From contig JAANSK020248275.1 of NCBI GenBank assembly GCA_011763485.2, forward strand, positions 1-23,485: a stretch of 23,485 nt of DNA, in the 5' to 3' direction. This DNA comes from Isoetes engelmannii (Eukaryota > Streptophyta > Lycopodiopsida > Isoetales > Isoetaceae). This document shows, one piece after another, positions 9,401 to 20,100 of the stretch (its first letter is position 1; each line of letters begins with the position of its first letter). The position numbers and the translations under genes were made by a program. A model generated the notes under the pieces. The model was not told the origin of the DNA, ran no database searches, and saw only the letters and a program-made list of their open reading frames with translations.

Positions 9401-9556
9401 GATGGTAACATCATATTTCAGCAAATCATTAGTGGTCAAGGCACTCTGTGGTTGAGGAAGTTTAAAAACCTGGGCCAGAAGTGCAAGTGAAAATGGCATA
9501 GCTCTCCCATCTACCGAAGTTCATATCCGGTTCTTCAAGATCCCATTGAATTCCAT
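6448..9556 (-). pseudogene. Unidentified mobile-element-like ORF, ~1,000 codons, broken
   Basis: A chain of minus-strand frames runs from an ATG at 9556 down to a lysine-rich end near 6448. In order: a globular part (GIPVYAATAVKI, then FARFLWRQFFGHPVKN and IDWAQSLFQRMLDEVERLKK; 9499-9100), a Q/E/L-rich coiled coil (about 8880-8200), a second globular part (LLESYEAYVKSRRH, WSAAFHKEYMPELINYLTLW, KMVISTDWHSSFWTDMI, INFRWDPRFVRRFQW; 8200-7200), a region with TTQGMIRRI-like and NFPSDEVMPTFF words, and a basic tail. Stops fall at 9521, 8548, 8428, 7571 and 7508. Frame changes fall near 8900, 7930, 7280 and 7000. There are no introns, zinc knuckle, protease, reverse transcriptase or transposase triad. 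It could be a gag-like or host-derived ORF carried by an element; I do not recognise the family. Confidence 0.5.
8200..8880 (-). pseudogene. Coiled-coil segment of the broken ORF
   Basis: This part of the ORF is heptad-like and rich in Q, E, L, A and H (for example LEDKMQQQHGHLLSTHDELA and VRELTREVAEKDRRIQDLQ). It keeps one frame from about 8880 to 7930 except for two TAG codons at 8548-8550 and 8428-8430, both replaceable by CAG. Long coiled coils occur in some plant element ORFs, but also in unrelated proteins, so this does not settle identity. Confidence 0.55.
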
Positions 9557-10494
9557 CAATATTCGCTTAGGTACCCTCAATATTTCCTGACCTCCTTCTA
9601 GATGAGACGACTCTCTTGAAATCTCACACCGAGTCGTTGTCTAGCTCTACTCGTTAAAGTCCCTGTAGAGATATTTAGATTCAATTAATTTGATTAAATT
9701 ATTCAAGATTCTTTAAGATTCTTCAATATTTTGTGAAAATTCCTCGAGATCTTTCAAGATGTCATATATTCCCTCTTCTATCTAACGGTTGATAATTGAC
9801 TGCAAACTACCTCAATGATGTGTGAAAGCGCCACCTCTTGTAGTGGCATCACATCATGTGGCATAGAGTTGTCCCTAAATGGACCAAAAATGGTTCATTT
9901 GCACTGTTCACTTTAAAATTCATATAAAATCAGCAACTCAATTTTTCACCCAACCCTTTCTACAAGTTAGTACATGGCAGTGACATTACACAAGAAAAAT
10001 ACCTAAAAATCCATCAGCTCACGTACTTGAAAGTTATGCTTAGGTGAACCCAAGGGGGTCCAGTCAAAACTGTCTCATGTTTACAAAAGCTAAAACTGTC
10101 TCGACATAATTTTTTTGTTTTTTTTGTTTTTTTTTTTTATTATTAGCAGGGTTGCCTAACCTGAGGTCACCCAAATCCTAAAATTCTAGCCTGTCCACAT
10201 GCATAGCCACCTCAGCCAAATTCGTCTCTAACCGTTAGAACTTCTAATTTTGAATCCAACGGTCCACGAAATTAGAAATTCCTTGAAAATTCCCTTCCGC
10301 CTTCTCCTACCGTATTCCTCGATCTGAGCTCGGTTCCTCTCTGTCGGTCCGTATTCTTCCATAGCAAGCTTCTTGCCATAGCAAGCTTCTTTAATGAAAT
10401 TAAATGGTATAACTAGTGACCTCATGTATCGTTCTTTAAATATTTGTTTTCTAGATAGATCTTTGGCATAATTTGTAATCTCTTATAAATGCAG
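9557..10494. other. Non-genic stretch between element and dynein remnant
   Basis: No exon or domain could be read here. Present are an A/T-rich low-complexity patch, a poly-T run at about 10109-10139 and a 17-bp direct repeat (CCATAGCAAGCTTCTTG at 10359-10375, again at 10376-10391). More dynein exons for AAA1-AAA3 would be expected upstream of 10495 if the gene were complete; I found none between here and the window start. Confidence 0.5.
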
Positions 10495-10528
10495 AACCTA
10501 CTGGATGAAAAAAATCAAGAACATACAG

Positions 10529-10664
10529 GTCCTATTCCGAGATGCCTTGGAGCATGTTTGTCAGATATACCGTGTTTTGTTACAGCCCCGTGGAAACCTC
10601 CTCCTAGTTGAGATAGTGGTCGAAAAGTCTCACAAAGCTTGCAGCCTTTGTCGCAGATATGAAG
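10529..10664 (+). pseudogene. AAA4 P-loop exon with Walker A destroyed
   Basis: The exon reads VLFRDALEHVCQIYRVLLQ, then PRGNLLLVEIVVEKS. Axonemal dyneins have PRGN-LLLVG-GGSGRQSL-TRLA here. The 3' bases spell an SL-T-KLAAFVADMK-like end in another frame, so about eight bases were lost across the P-loop. Just upstream (from 10495) NLLDEKNQEHT matches the LDDYN-type linker, but the few residues that should join it to VLFRD are missing. Confidence 0.75.
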
Positions 10665-10789
10665 GTCTGTTTTGAATTTCAGAATGGATTTGTATAACTG
10701 GCATGACAGGAATGGGAATAGATAAAAATGAACCCAGGATGAGCAAAACAACAAGTAATTAGATGAATATGGTAGGAATTGAATTGGAT

Positions 10790-10875
10790 CAGCTGGGTAT
10801 TTTGCCCAGGATCTCCAAGTTTAGTGCCAAACCATCTTGCAATCTAAGTGCTCTACTACTAAGCTACTGCCTAGC
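10790..10875 (-). mobile_element. tRNA-derived SINE or tRNA relic
   Basis: On the minus strand GGCAGTAGCTTAGTAGTAGAGCA matches a tRNA D-arm with A box, and CTTAGATTGCAAGATG matches an anticodon arm. After about 22 bases comes CCTGGGCAAAATACCCAGC, a T-arm whose loop has lost the TTCGA core. The long variable region and degenerate B box fit a SINE head or tRNA pseudogene inside the first decayed dynein intron, not a working tRNA. Confidence 0.5.
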
Positions 10876-12886
10876 ATGGCACCAGGTAAGTTGTTATTAA
10901 CATCATAATATATCATATTTTCGTATAATACAACTCTGGCCCCTTATTGGTTGAATTGTGCACTACTGGGGTCATATTGTGCTGATTATCATACTATAAC
11001 TTCCTTATTTATCATCTACATATCGTATTGTGTGTATCTGAGGTTTTCTTTTTTAATGCTGTTTATCAGGTCTCCACCATAAATATTGTAAAGAACTATG
11101 GTCCAGCTTAGTGCCATGATGACTTGAAAAGTCTGTACCATCAAGCTGGAACGGGAGAAAATAGTCTACCTGTTGTATTTCTCTTTGATGATACACAAAT
11201 TGTTGTTGAGACTTTTCTCGAGGACATCAACAACATGTTAAGCACAGGAGAGATAAAAGGAATTTCCTGTCATGCTAATCAGCATAACATGAGAGCATGT
11301 CTGAAATAAGATGAAGATGAGAGTTTCTTGTAATTGATTTATTGCAGGTGCCTAACCTATTTGCCAAAGATGATCTTACTGCAATCTTTGATCAAGTCCG
11401 TGCACCAGCAAAGAGAGCGAATGCAGGACAATCAGACAATGAACTTTATGCTTACTTTTTGGAAAGAGTACGCGAAAAGTTGCACGTGGTTCTTTGTCTA
11501 AGTCCTATAAGTGGAGCCTTTCGTAAGAGGCTTTAGATGTTTCCAGGGATTGTCAATTGCACGACCATTGACTGGTATGCTAACTGTCCTCCTTTCCTGT
11601 TGTAAACCTTTTGTTGTGGCATTGATTGATGTGTTCTTGTTGTGAGGTGCTCGGTGTATTTCATTATTTTTAATATTGTGTAATACAAGTAGGAACTAAA
11701 ATGCTACTTTCCCTGGGAGTAAACATGTTTCTTGATTGGCCAGAGGATGCTCTCTCTGAAGTGGGTACTAAGCTTCTAGCAGAAGGACAAAATATTGGCT
11801 CACTAGAGATAAAAGCAAATGTTGGCAAGGTCTTTGTTATAAAATAATACACAAGTCGGTAATTGAGGTATCTTCCAAGAGTTTTCACAGATGAAGAGAA
11901 GAAACTTTGTAGCCCCTACAAGCTACCTAGAATTTGCCAAAGGGTAAAGATTTAACTTGTAATCCCATTGTTATTTGTGCAAATTTCATTTTTAATAAAT
12001 GACTTGAAGGGGCAGACCTCATGTAGTAGTTAATAATAGCATGTTTGCTGGTGTATAAGTGAACCATCAGAGCCTTGTCGTTTTCTTTTTCTGGTTTTCT
12101 TGCAACTAAACACTCTTTGTCATTTGCCACATTTGCCATACCATGTGTAGTAGATAGCAATGGAGTCACAGAATGAAGATTGCAAAAAGATACCATCTTT
12201 GTTATCATGTGTTACTTAGTGCTATTGCAATCGAACTATCTTGCTCGGTTGAAATTTGGTGAATGTACACGGAGATGTATGCATGCATGTTTATGCGCAT
12301 GTGTTGTGCACGCACCAAGCTTATAAATGCCATGAGGAAAAGGAATGCCCCACCAACTGCAATTGCTGAAGAGAAAAAAGGGTGCAAGCTTTTTGAAGAG
12401 TGTATATGATTTCCTTCATTGTCCTGAACATTGCCGTCATCTCAAAGTGATTGATGAACGATTTATTGTTAGGCAGACTATGAGTACCTGGGCAGTTATA
12501 ACGATTGTATTACGTCCTACAACCAATTGTTAATTTATTCAAACATGTTGATCCATGGAGCTGTTGAATGCAATCTAAGCTTGAAGTTTTGTGCAATCAT
12601 TTTTATTTAGACAAATTATTCATGATTGTAGCTTATGGTGATGAGATAACGACATCTTCGCATGAATGTACAGGTATAGGAAACTTCTGGCAGAGAAAAA
12701 ACGTCAACTTCAGAAAAATGCATCAAAGCTTAGGGGTGGTGTACATACTTTGATGGAAACACGTACACAAGTGGCTGCTCTGCAGGTAGTATGCCAGGAC
12801 AAGAAGCCCAGGCTAAGAAAGAATGTGAAGATATCCTTGTAGAAATTGTTTAGGAGAAACGGACTATAGACGAACAGGAAAGACAT

Positions 12887-13224
12887 GTATCTTTTTTTCT
12901 CCCTTTCTTTCTCCTTCGATCTTAGACGTCTCAAAAAGTAGAATGGGCAGCAAAATAGAAGCACAAACTTTTCTTTTAGAAGAGAAGGCAAGATAGGTTT
13001 CAAAAGAAGCCAAATGCTGCTATCAGAACGTTCCTTGATGCAGTCAGGATGGCAATTGGATCAACTTCCTAGGAACCTTTCATTGATTTTTGATTGAATA
13101 CTAATCCTCCCTTCCCTCCCTCCCTCCCTCCCTCCCTTTGTAGTGTTCTTTAGATATTGCATATGTTGCTGTCTGTATTTTGAATCAAAAGGCTCTTCCT
13201 TATTTTATATCTTTCGTGCAACAG
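12887..13224. other. Intron at the border of dead and intact dynein exons
   Basis: The donor after codon CAT (GTATCT, 12887) and the acceptor at 13223-13224 (GCAACAG) are usable and in phase (ERH|VNEE). The interval holds no coding motif. It does hold the CCCT array at 13106-13137. Upstream every recognisable dynein exon is broken; downstream none is. Confidence 0.6.
13106..13137. repeat. (CCCT)n array, G-quadruplex-capable on minus strand
   Basis: Seven runs of CCC, mostly separated by single T residues, give seven GGG runs with 1-2-nt loops on the minus strand, which satisfies the common G3+N1-7 quadruplex pattern. It lies about 87 bp before the acceptor of the first intact dynein exon and may also serve as part of a pyrimidine-rich tract. 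Structure formation is inference. Confidence 0.8.
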
Positions 13225-14185
13225 GTCAATGAGGAAGCAGCAAAAATAGAAAAAGAAGCAAAGAAATGTAATGCAATTGCAATTGACTGCCAACAAGATT
13301 TGGACAAAGCAATGCCAGCCTTAATTGCAGCTGAGGAAGCACTTAATGTACTCACCAAAAAGGATATGAGTGAGGTCAAGGCATATGCTAAACCGCCAGC
13401 ACTAGTTGAGCTTACATTGGGGGCTGTAATGACCGTCCTTAAAAAGCCTACGACATGGGAGGAATCAAAAAGGCAATTAGGAGATTCTTCTTTTCTAGAG
13501 AAACTTATGAAGTATGATAAGGATCAGCTTGTAAGTGGCATGACTTCGTACTAGCAATTCGGAAAAACCGTTCTTACGGTAATCTTTACAATAACATTAT
13601 TTCTGTCGTTTGTAATGCTACCAGGTTGATGCATTGCTCAAGAAGATTAACAAATATACAACTGATCCTGATTTCACACCTGAAATAATTGGGAAAGTGT
13701 CTGGCGCCGCCCGCGGTTTATGCTTATGGGTATCGTTTCAGGATATGGTTTACTTATGTTTGTTTCAATTATCACTCTGATTACGCATTTCAATAATACT
13801 TATCGTCAGATGGTTACAAGGTTGAATTATGAATTTAAAGTGTTGATGAGTTTACCTTCATCCTGGTTAAGTAATGGTTGCATTACAGGTCCGTGCAATG
13901 GAATCATACGGTCATGTTGCGAAAGAGGTTGCACCAAAAAAGGAAAAGCTTAAAAATGCACAGGATAATCTAAACAAAATGGAAGCAGCCCTACAGGATG
14001 CAAGGTAAATCAAGTCTTGCTTGGCTTATAATTCCTTGTTCCCAGTTTCATTAGTTAACACACTTGCTTCTTTATGCAGAAATGTTTTGGAAGAAGTTAG
14101 ACGAAAGCTTCAGGTCTTAAAAGATAAGTATGACAAATCAATGGCCTCCAAAGAAGCACTGCAGCAAGAATCTGATGATCTTGAG
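13225..14185 (+). CDS. DNAH2: Dynein stalk and microtubule-binding domain exons
   Basis: Four exons encode the end of stalk helix CC1 (NEEAAKIEKEAKKCNAIAID), the microtubule-binding domain (KDMSEVKAYAKPPALVELTL through INKYTTDPDFTPEIIGKVSG and ARGLCLWVRAMESYGHV) and the first half of CC2 (KKEKLKNAQDNLNKMEAALQ, then RRKLQVLKDKYDKS). The P-P-ALVE and DPDF-PE-I-G--S-AA--LC-WV patterns are typical of axonemal chains. The domain grips tubulin at the stalk tip and signals through the sliding coiled coil to the AAA ring. All elements look complete. Confidence 0.9.
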
Positions 14186-17100
14186 GTAACTTTTGCGCTA
14201 TACACCCCATTGGACCCTTATATTACTTAACAGTATCATTTAAGCAAAGTAATCTAGACCAATGCACCATTTACTTAGGATTGAGGACAGGGATGCTTGT
14301 TCCTTTTTCTAAGGACAAATCTACAATTGATTGGAATGCATGCAATAGAGCTAAATAATGTGACTGGGATGACATATACATCATTATTCAGGTGAAACTG
14401 ATGCGGGCTGAAAAGCTTGTCAATGGATTGGCTGGGGAGAGAGATAGATGGGAAGCATCAATAAAGTCATTTGAGGAACAGATGCGCAAGCTTCCAGGAG
14501 ACTGCCTTCTTGCTGCAGCATTTCTTTCATATGCAGGACCATTTCCTTCAGAATTTCGGGAAGAACTGGTTGACAACATCTGGCTAAAAGAGGCAGGCAT
14601 ATCTTGTTTGCATTAGTGTCAAGGATATTAGATCTTTGACATAAATGAACTATTTCTTGAATGCAGGTTATCAAATTAGAAATCCCCTCCTCTCCGGACT
14701 TCAAATTTGCTTCATTTTTAGCTAATGCCGGTGATGTAAGAGAATGGAATCTTCAAGGCCTTCCTGCAGATTCATTCTCCATAGAAAATGGTGTATGTGT
14801 GATGCGTAGTAACAGATGGCCGCTTATGATTGATCCACAGGTTTAAAAACTGTCATGAGACATGCTTCACCATCCTAAATAATTGATTATTTTCATATAA
14901 CATTTTTATTATTATATAACCCAGGAACAAGCGAAGAAATGGATAAAGAATTTGGAGGCTAACAATGGGCTTGTCATTGTAGACTTGCAGGTAAAAGATC
15001 TTTTCATGTTTTAGTTCCTAAGTTTCGAGTTTTATGTCTTGACAATTGAAGCATATCTAGCTGAAAACAGATGGATAACTTAATGCGAGTAGTTGAGAAC
15101 TGCATTCAAACAGGCGTGCCCGTCCTCCTACTTGATGTCATGGAAGAACTTGATCCATCCCTTGAACCAGTGCTTGCGAAAGCATTCATACAAAGAGGAA
15201 ATCAGGTAAATACTTGCCATTTATATTTCTGACTTCTTGTGCCCAATATACTATAGTGGGGTCACTGGGGATAACAATTTAGATTGACATAAAGAAGTAT
15301 TTTGATATGGCATTCATATGCAAGATTTCCATCACCTTCAGTAAATTTAGCCTTTCTTCCCCAACCAAAGCTTTGATCATATTACTAGCCCCCTGTGTCT
15401 TTGTGTTATATGAAGTTCAATTATACAGGTAGCCAAATATCTGGTATTTAGGGGTCTTTTTGCAAATCCTTGGGCAAGTGAACTAACCACAACTTCTCGT
15501 GAGTGAACTACACAATGCCTTCAATTGGACTTTGCTACACTTGTATTAATAATAGATTGAAGCCGAAGTGAGAACATTGATTCAACATAGAGATGTATTC
15601 TGGTGGACGCCTTGAGGTCCAAATCACTGCCAAGAAAATTTGCAACTAGGGAGCTCAATGTTTTCACTTAAACTTTGTTACACTTGTATTAATAATAGAT
15701 TGAAGCCGAAGTGAGAACATTGATTCAACATAGAGATGTATTCTGGTGGACGTCTTGAGGTCCAAATCACTGCCAAGAAAATTTGCAAGTAGGGAGCTCA
15801 ATGCTAACCCTTCTGGTAGAAAATGCCTCATTCCCGGTGTCTTTCAGCTAAACCAAAGCACTCTTTGTAAATTGGTTTAGATGTCCTACTAATTTCCCTT
15901 TCAGATTGAGGTGTAACTTAATACGGAGTTAGATGTCGATTTAGCCTGGTGTCATTTTTCTTCCTTCACCATATTTCTCCTTTGTTGTGGTGGAAGCGGA
16001 CTTTTGCAGTCAAGTGAGGATATGCCATGTTGTATTAGCATGTATTATTATAAAACATGAATTCCATTGGTAACTAAAAACATTGAACAGCACAAAACAT
16101 GTTCATAACAAAATAGAGCAACTAAAAAGATTCAAGTGGTGGCCAAATCAAGTTCTTCACCACAAAAATAGATATATGCGCTCACAAGTGCATGTCTTCC
16201 TCCCCAGGTGTCAATCCTTTGGTAAAGCCCATAATACCACCATGCAGGAAAAATTACATATTTCTATACCCAACTTGAACCTTATCTTAATTCAAGAGGC
16301 ATGGGTCACAGTCGTTGGGAGCCTAGTGAAGGGCTAATCACGCATGTCCATGATTCCAGCACGTGATTCTGCAGTGTCTGGCTCCAAATTCGAAGATGTA
16401 AAATTTCAAAGGACCTATATAACAGACACAGAGGGGTCAACAAACCTACCTATCGATTAGCTTGCAGAAGTCAGATCATCAAACAATATAACTTAAGTCA
16501 TATTCCTGCTAAATGTGCTCTGCATAATTAGGCCATTTGGTGCGATACGTGGCATGCTATTTCTAAAGCAGTATCTAGAGCATTTGCACATGCACAAGTT
16601 AACAAAGCCTTTTGTGTGATCATAATGATAGTGGTATTTTCAAAAGCAGGTGTTCCTTAAGTTAGGAGAGAAGGAAGTGGACTATGACCCTAGGTTCAAA
16701 CTTTATATCACTACAAAGCTCTCAAATCCGCGCTATGCACCAGAGATATCCACCAAGACCACCATAATTAATTTTGCAGTCAAAGAGCAAAGCTTGGAAG
16801 CCCAATTGTTGACTCTTGTTGTGCAAAAGGAGAGGCCAGACTTGGACAAGCAACGAAATGAACTAATTATCCAGGTAAATTTTTGATTTGGCAGCATACG
16901 GTGTAAATTTATAAATCTTTGAGTACCTGATATGCGCATTGTTACATGAACTATCCCATAAAATTTAGAGATTCATTAGTCTATAAATGAGCAGCAGTTT
17001 CAAGGAAAACCCACACTGATTAAGATACGATCCTTATCTTCAAGATAAGTTGGCACACAAGGATTGAGTTCTTCTTTTAGACATAAAACAACTGCCCACA

Positions 17101-20100
17101 TTGTCCGCCACTGCGAAGTAAACTCTAAAATGAAGGCTGAAATTTACACACAAGTCATGCATCCTTCATTAACTTCTGCCGTGACAGGTTACTAATGGAA
17201 AACGAACACAAGCAGAGTGTGAAGATCAGATATTAAGACTCCTCTCATCTGCAACCGGACCTGTTCTAGAAAATATAGAACTTATCGACACGCTTGACAA
17301 ATCAAAAGAGACTTGGGAATCGGTATGATGAGAAATAAAAACACATCTTAGGTACTACCCTGTTATGAAAATCTTGATTCAGAAGAACATGTTTGTGGCA
17401 TTTGGATTTAACAGGTGAAAATTGGACTAGAAGTTGCTGAAGTTACAGCAAAAAGTATTGAAATAGCAAGCGCAGCCTATAAACCAGTTGCTGAAAGAGC
17501 ATCCTTGCTCTACTTCTTACTGAATGAGCTCATGAAGATTGACCCTATGTACCAGTTTTCATTAGAAGCTTACACTGTTCTGTTTGTTATTTCAATTGCA
17601 AGAGCGCCAAGGTAATTAGGCTCTCTACTTCTTAAATTGCATACTTTGAACTATAAAATCATGGAAAAACCGACTTCATTTGCTATGATGTGAACAGCCC
17701 TGACACACTAGCAGATAGAATCAAAAGCTTGATGGAATACCACACCTATGCTGTTTATAGATATACTTCACGGGGCCTTTTTGAGAAGCATAAACTGCTT
17801 CTTTCTATGCAAGTAAGATGGATTCAGTACATATCTATATTCACCTATATGGTGTTTAAACATCGTGATATGTTTTACAGATCTGTTCCAAAATGTTATT
17901 GGCATCAAATGCCATCAGCAATGATGAATGGCAGTTTTTTCTGCGAGGTGGCACGGTGCTAGATAGATCATCACAACCACCTAATCCTGCACCACATTTC
18001 ATATCTGAGCAATCATGGGATGATGTCACAGAGCTGTCAAAGTCGATACCCTTCTTCGAAAAGCTTGTAAGCGTAAAATTCAGAATTCACTTTCTCAAAA
18101 AGCCGTATTAATCTCTAAATGATTATCACTAACCAGGCAACAAGTCTTGACCAAGAGAAAGGAAAGTGGGAACAGTGGTGTAAAAACCCCGAACCAGAGG
18201 CAACAGAATTACCTGGGGACTGGGAAGATAAATGTAGCAACCTCCAACGACTCATCATGTTGCGTTGCTTTCGGCAGGTAATTGAACATCATTATCTTGA
18301 TAAGGATAAAAGCATATGTATCATTGACTATCTAATCAACCTTCCATGTATTGCAGGACCGTGTAATCTTTGCAACCACAGCATATGTATCAAACTTGAT
18401 AGGACAGAAATTTGTTGAGCCACCTAATCTGGACTTATCAGAAGCTTATACTGATTCTTCACCAGTAAATCCTCTGCTTTTTATCCTGTCTGCAGGTATG
18501 TCCCTCGCATATTACCTCGTTTTCATTTTGACTGTGCCTGTTATGATACCCAAGGACCAAGAAGATGCAACGGAGAGGTTGTACAATGATGAAATGGCAT
18601 ACATAAGTCTGCAAAAGTCTCTTATAGAATTACATCCTTGAGAACTCGTCTTCCACCCCAAGCTTTCTGCTAACTAAGTCATGGGGGCAATGAACTCTTT
18701 TGATAGCATGGTTTAATAAATCCGATCCTCTTGTTATCTACTTACAGTCCCCAAATAAGAAGGCCGCTTAGGGTTGCATAGGCCACAAATTGATGTCTTT
18801 TGATGCTTCAGCAACTGTATAATAGCCTCAATCCAAGATTTCGATAGCGTAGCCATATTTTCACTTGTGCCTGCTAAACATTTTAGTTTCTTGCCCTAAG
18901 ACATGATTAATAATGTCTCATCCCCAAAATCAATGCTTTATAAAGCATATAATATGTTGGTGGTGTTTTCTGTCAGACACTCTTTTGCGAATACATTTTT
19001 CTTGGTCTTACAAAAGCAGTTATAAATTTTGGACCAACAGTTTCAAGTGTTTCATAACCGATGTTTATCCATGCGCATTATAGGTGTTGATCCTACGACA
19101 GGCCTCCAACAATTTGCTGTTGCTAGAGGCATTGCAGATCGATTTCATGCCGTGGCACTTGGACAAGGACAAGGACCAGTTGCGATTAAACTCATCACTG
19201 AGGCAGTTGCGTATGCCATGCCCTGCCAATTTATGTTGCATTTACATTTGGCATATTGCTCTTCTTATTTTATTTTCCATTGGATAAATGTAGGCAAAGG
19301 TTGGTGGATGGATTTTCCTTGCAAATTGCCATTTAATGACAAAATGGCTTCCTACTCTAGAAAAAGTTCTTCAAGGTCTGGAAAAGTCAAAACCACATGA
19401 AACATTCAGGTTGTGGCTCTCAAGTGCACCCAGTGATGATTTTCCCATTTCCATTCTCCAAAGGAGTGTCAAAATGACAGCAGAGCCACCAAAGGTACGA
19501 AATGTTCCATACAGCAAGTGAAGCATACTTATTTTAATGGGGGAATGTTATTCTGAAGCAATGCAGTTGCTGTTCTTGCCTCGTATATAAAAGTCATATT
19601 GGATGTACTTTACTATTTGCAGGGTTTGAGAGCCAATCTTACAAGGCTTTATAACCAGACAACAGAAGAATCTTTTAATAGATGTAAAACTCAGGAAAAG
19701 TATCAGAAACTTTACTTTGCACTTGCTTACTTTCATAGCGTTTTACTTGAAAGAAAGAAATTCGGCACACTGGGTTACAACATAGCATATGATTTTAACG
19801 ATACAGACTTTGAGGTAACTGTGAAGAGCCTGTTAGCTGATACCACGCTGTTTTCTAACTGGTAAACAAAATGTTTATTATTACAGGTGTCCGATGACTT
19901 GCTAAAGACATATCTTGATGAATATGAAATCACGCCATTTGATGCATTGAAATTTCTTATTTCAGAAGCAAATTATGGAGGCCGTGTTACAGATGAGCTC
20001 GATCGACGAGTTCTCTCTTCATATCTCAATCAGTTTTACTGTGAGGAAGCCCTCACAGTTCCCAACTTCCCACTTTCAACCATACCTGTCTATCATATTC

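Larger units (their letters stand above)
10495..12886 (+). pseudogene. Decayed dynein heavy-chain exons: AAA4 and first part of stalk
   Basis: Five exons are recognisable: 10495-10664 (LFRDALEHV...QPRGNLLLV, AAA4 Walker A region), 11070-11252 (VVFLFDDTQIVVETFLEDIN, Walker B region), 11348-11574 (VPNLFAKDDL...VLCLSPISGAFRKRL), 11727-11943 (WPEDALSEVGTKLLAE...PTSYLEF) and 12674-12886 (YRKLLAEKKRQLQKNASKLR...ECEDILVEIV). Order, phase and residues match axonemal dynein. Lesions: about 8 nt missing in the Walker A motif; TAG at 11109, 11534 and 12851; donor GT to AT at 11253-11254; acceptor AG to AT at 11725-11726; single-base losses near 11845, 11890 and 12788. At least eight disabling changes in about 930 nt cannot yield protein. 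They are collinear with and just upstream of the intact exons. Confidence 0.88.

Noticed and set aside
6448-9556. Retroviral or LTR-retrotransposon polyprotein
   Set aside because: No zinc knuckle, protease, reverse transcriptase, RNase H or integrase motif and no long terminal repeats found around it.
10790-10875. Functional tRNA gene
   Set aside because: The T-loop lacks TTCGA, the variable region is far too long, and no acceptor stem closes.
11253-11347. U12-type AT-AC intron after the AAA4 Walker B exon
   Set aside because: The sequence ATAAAAGG does not match ATATCCTT and the acceptor is a normal CAG, so a mutated GT donor is simpler.
16083-16337. 84-codon frame in the long dynein intron
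   Set aside because: Not collinear with dynein, no motif; the flanking exons join in phase without it.
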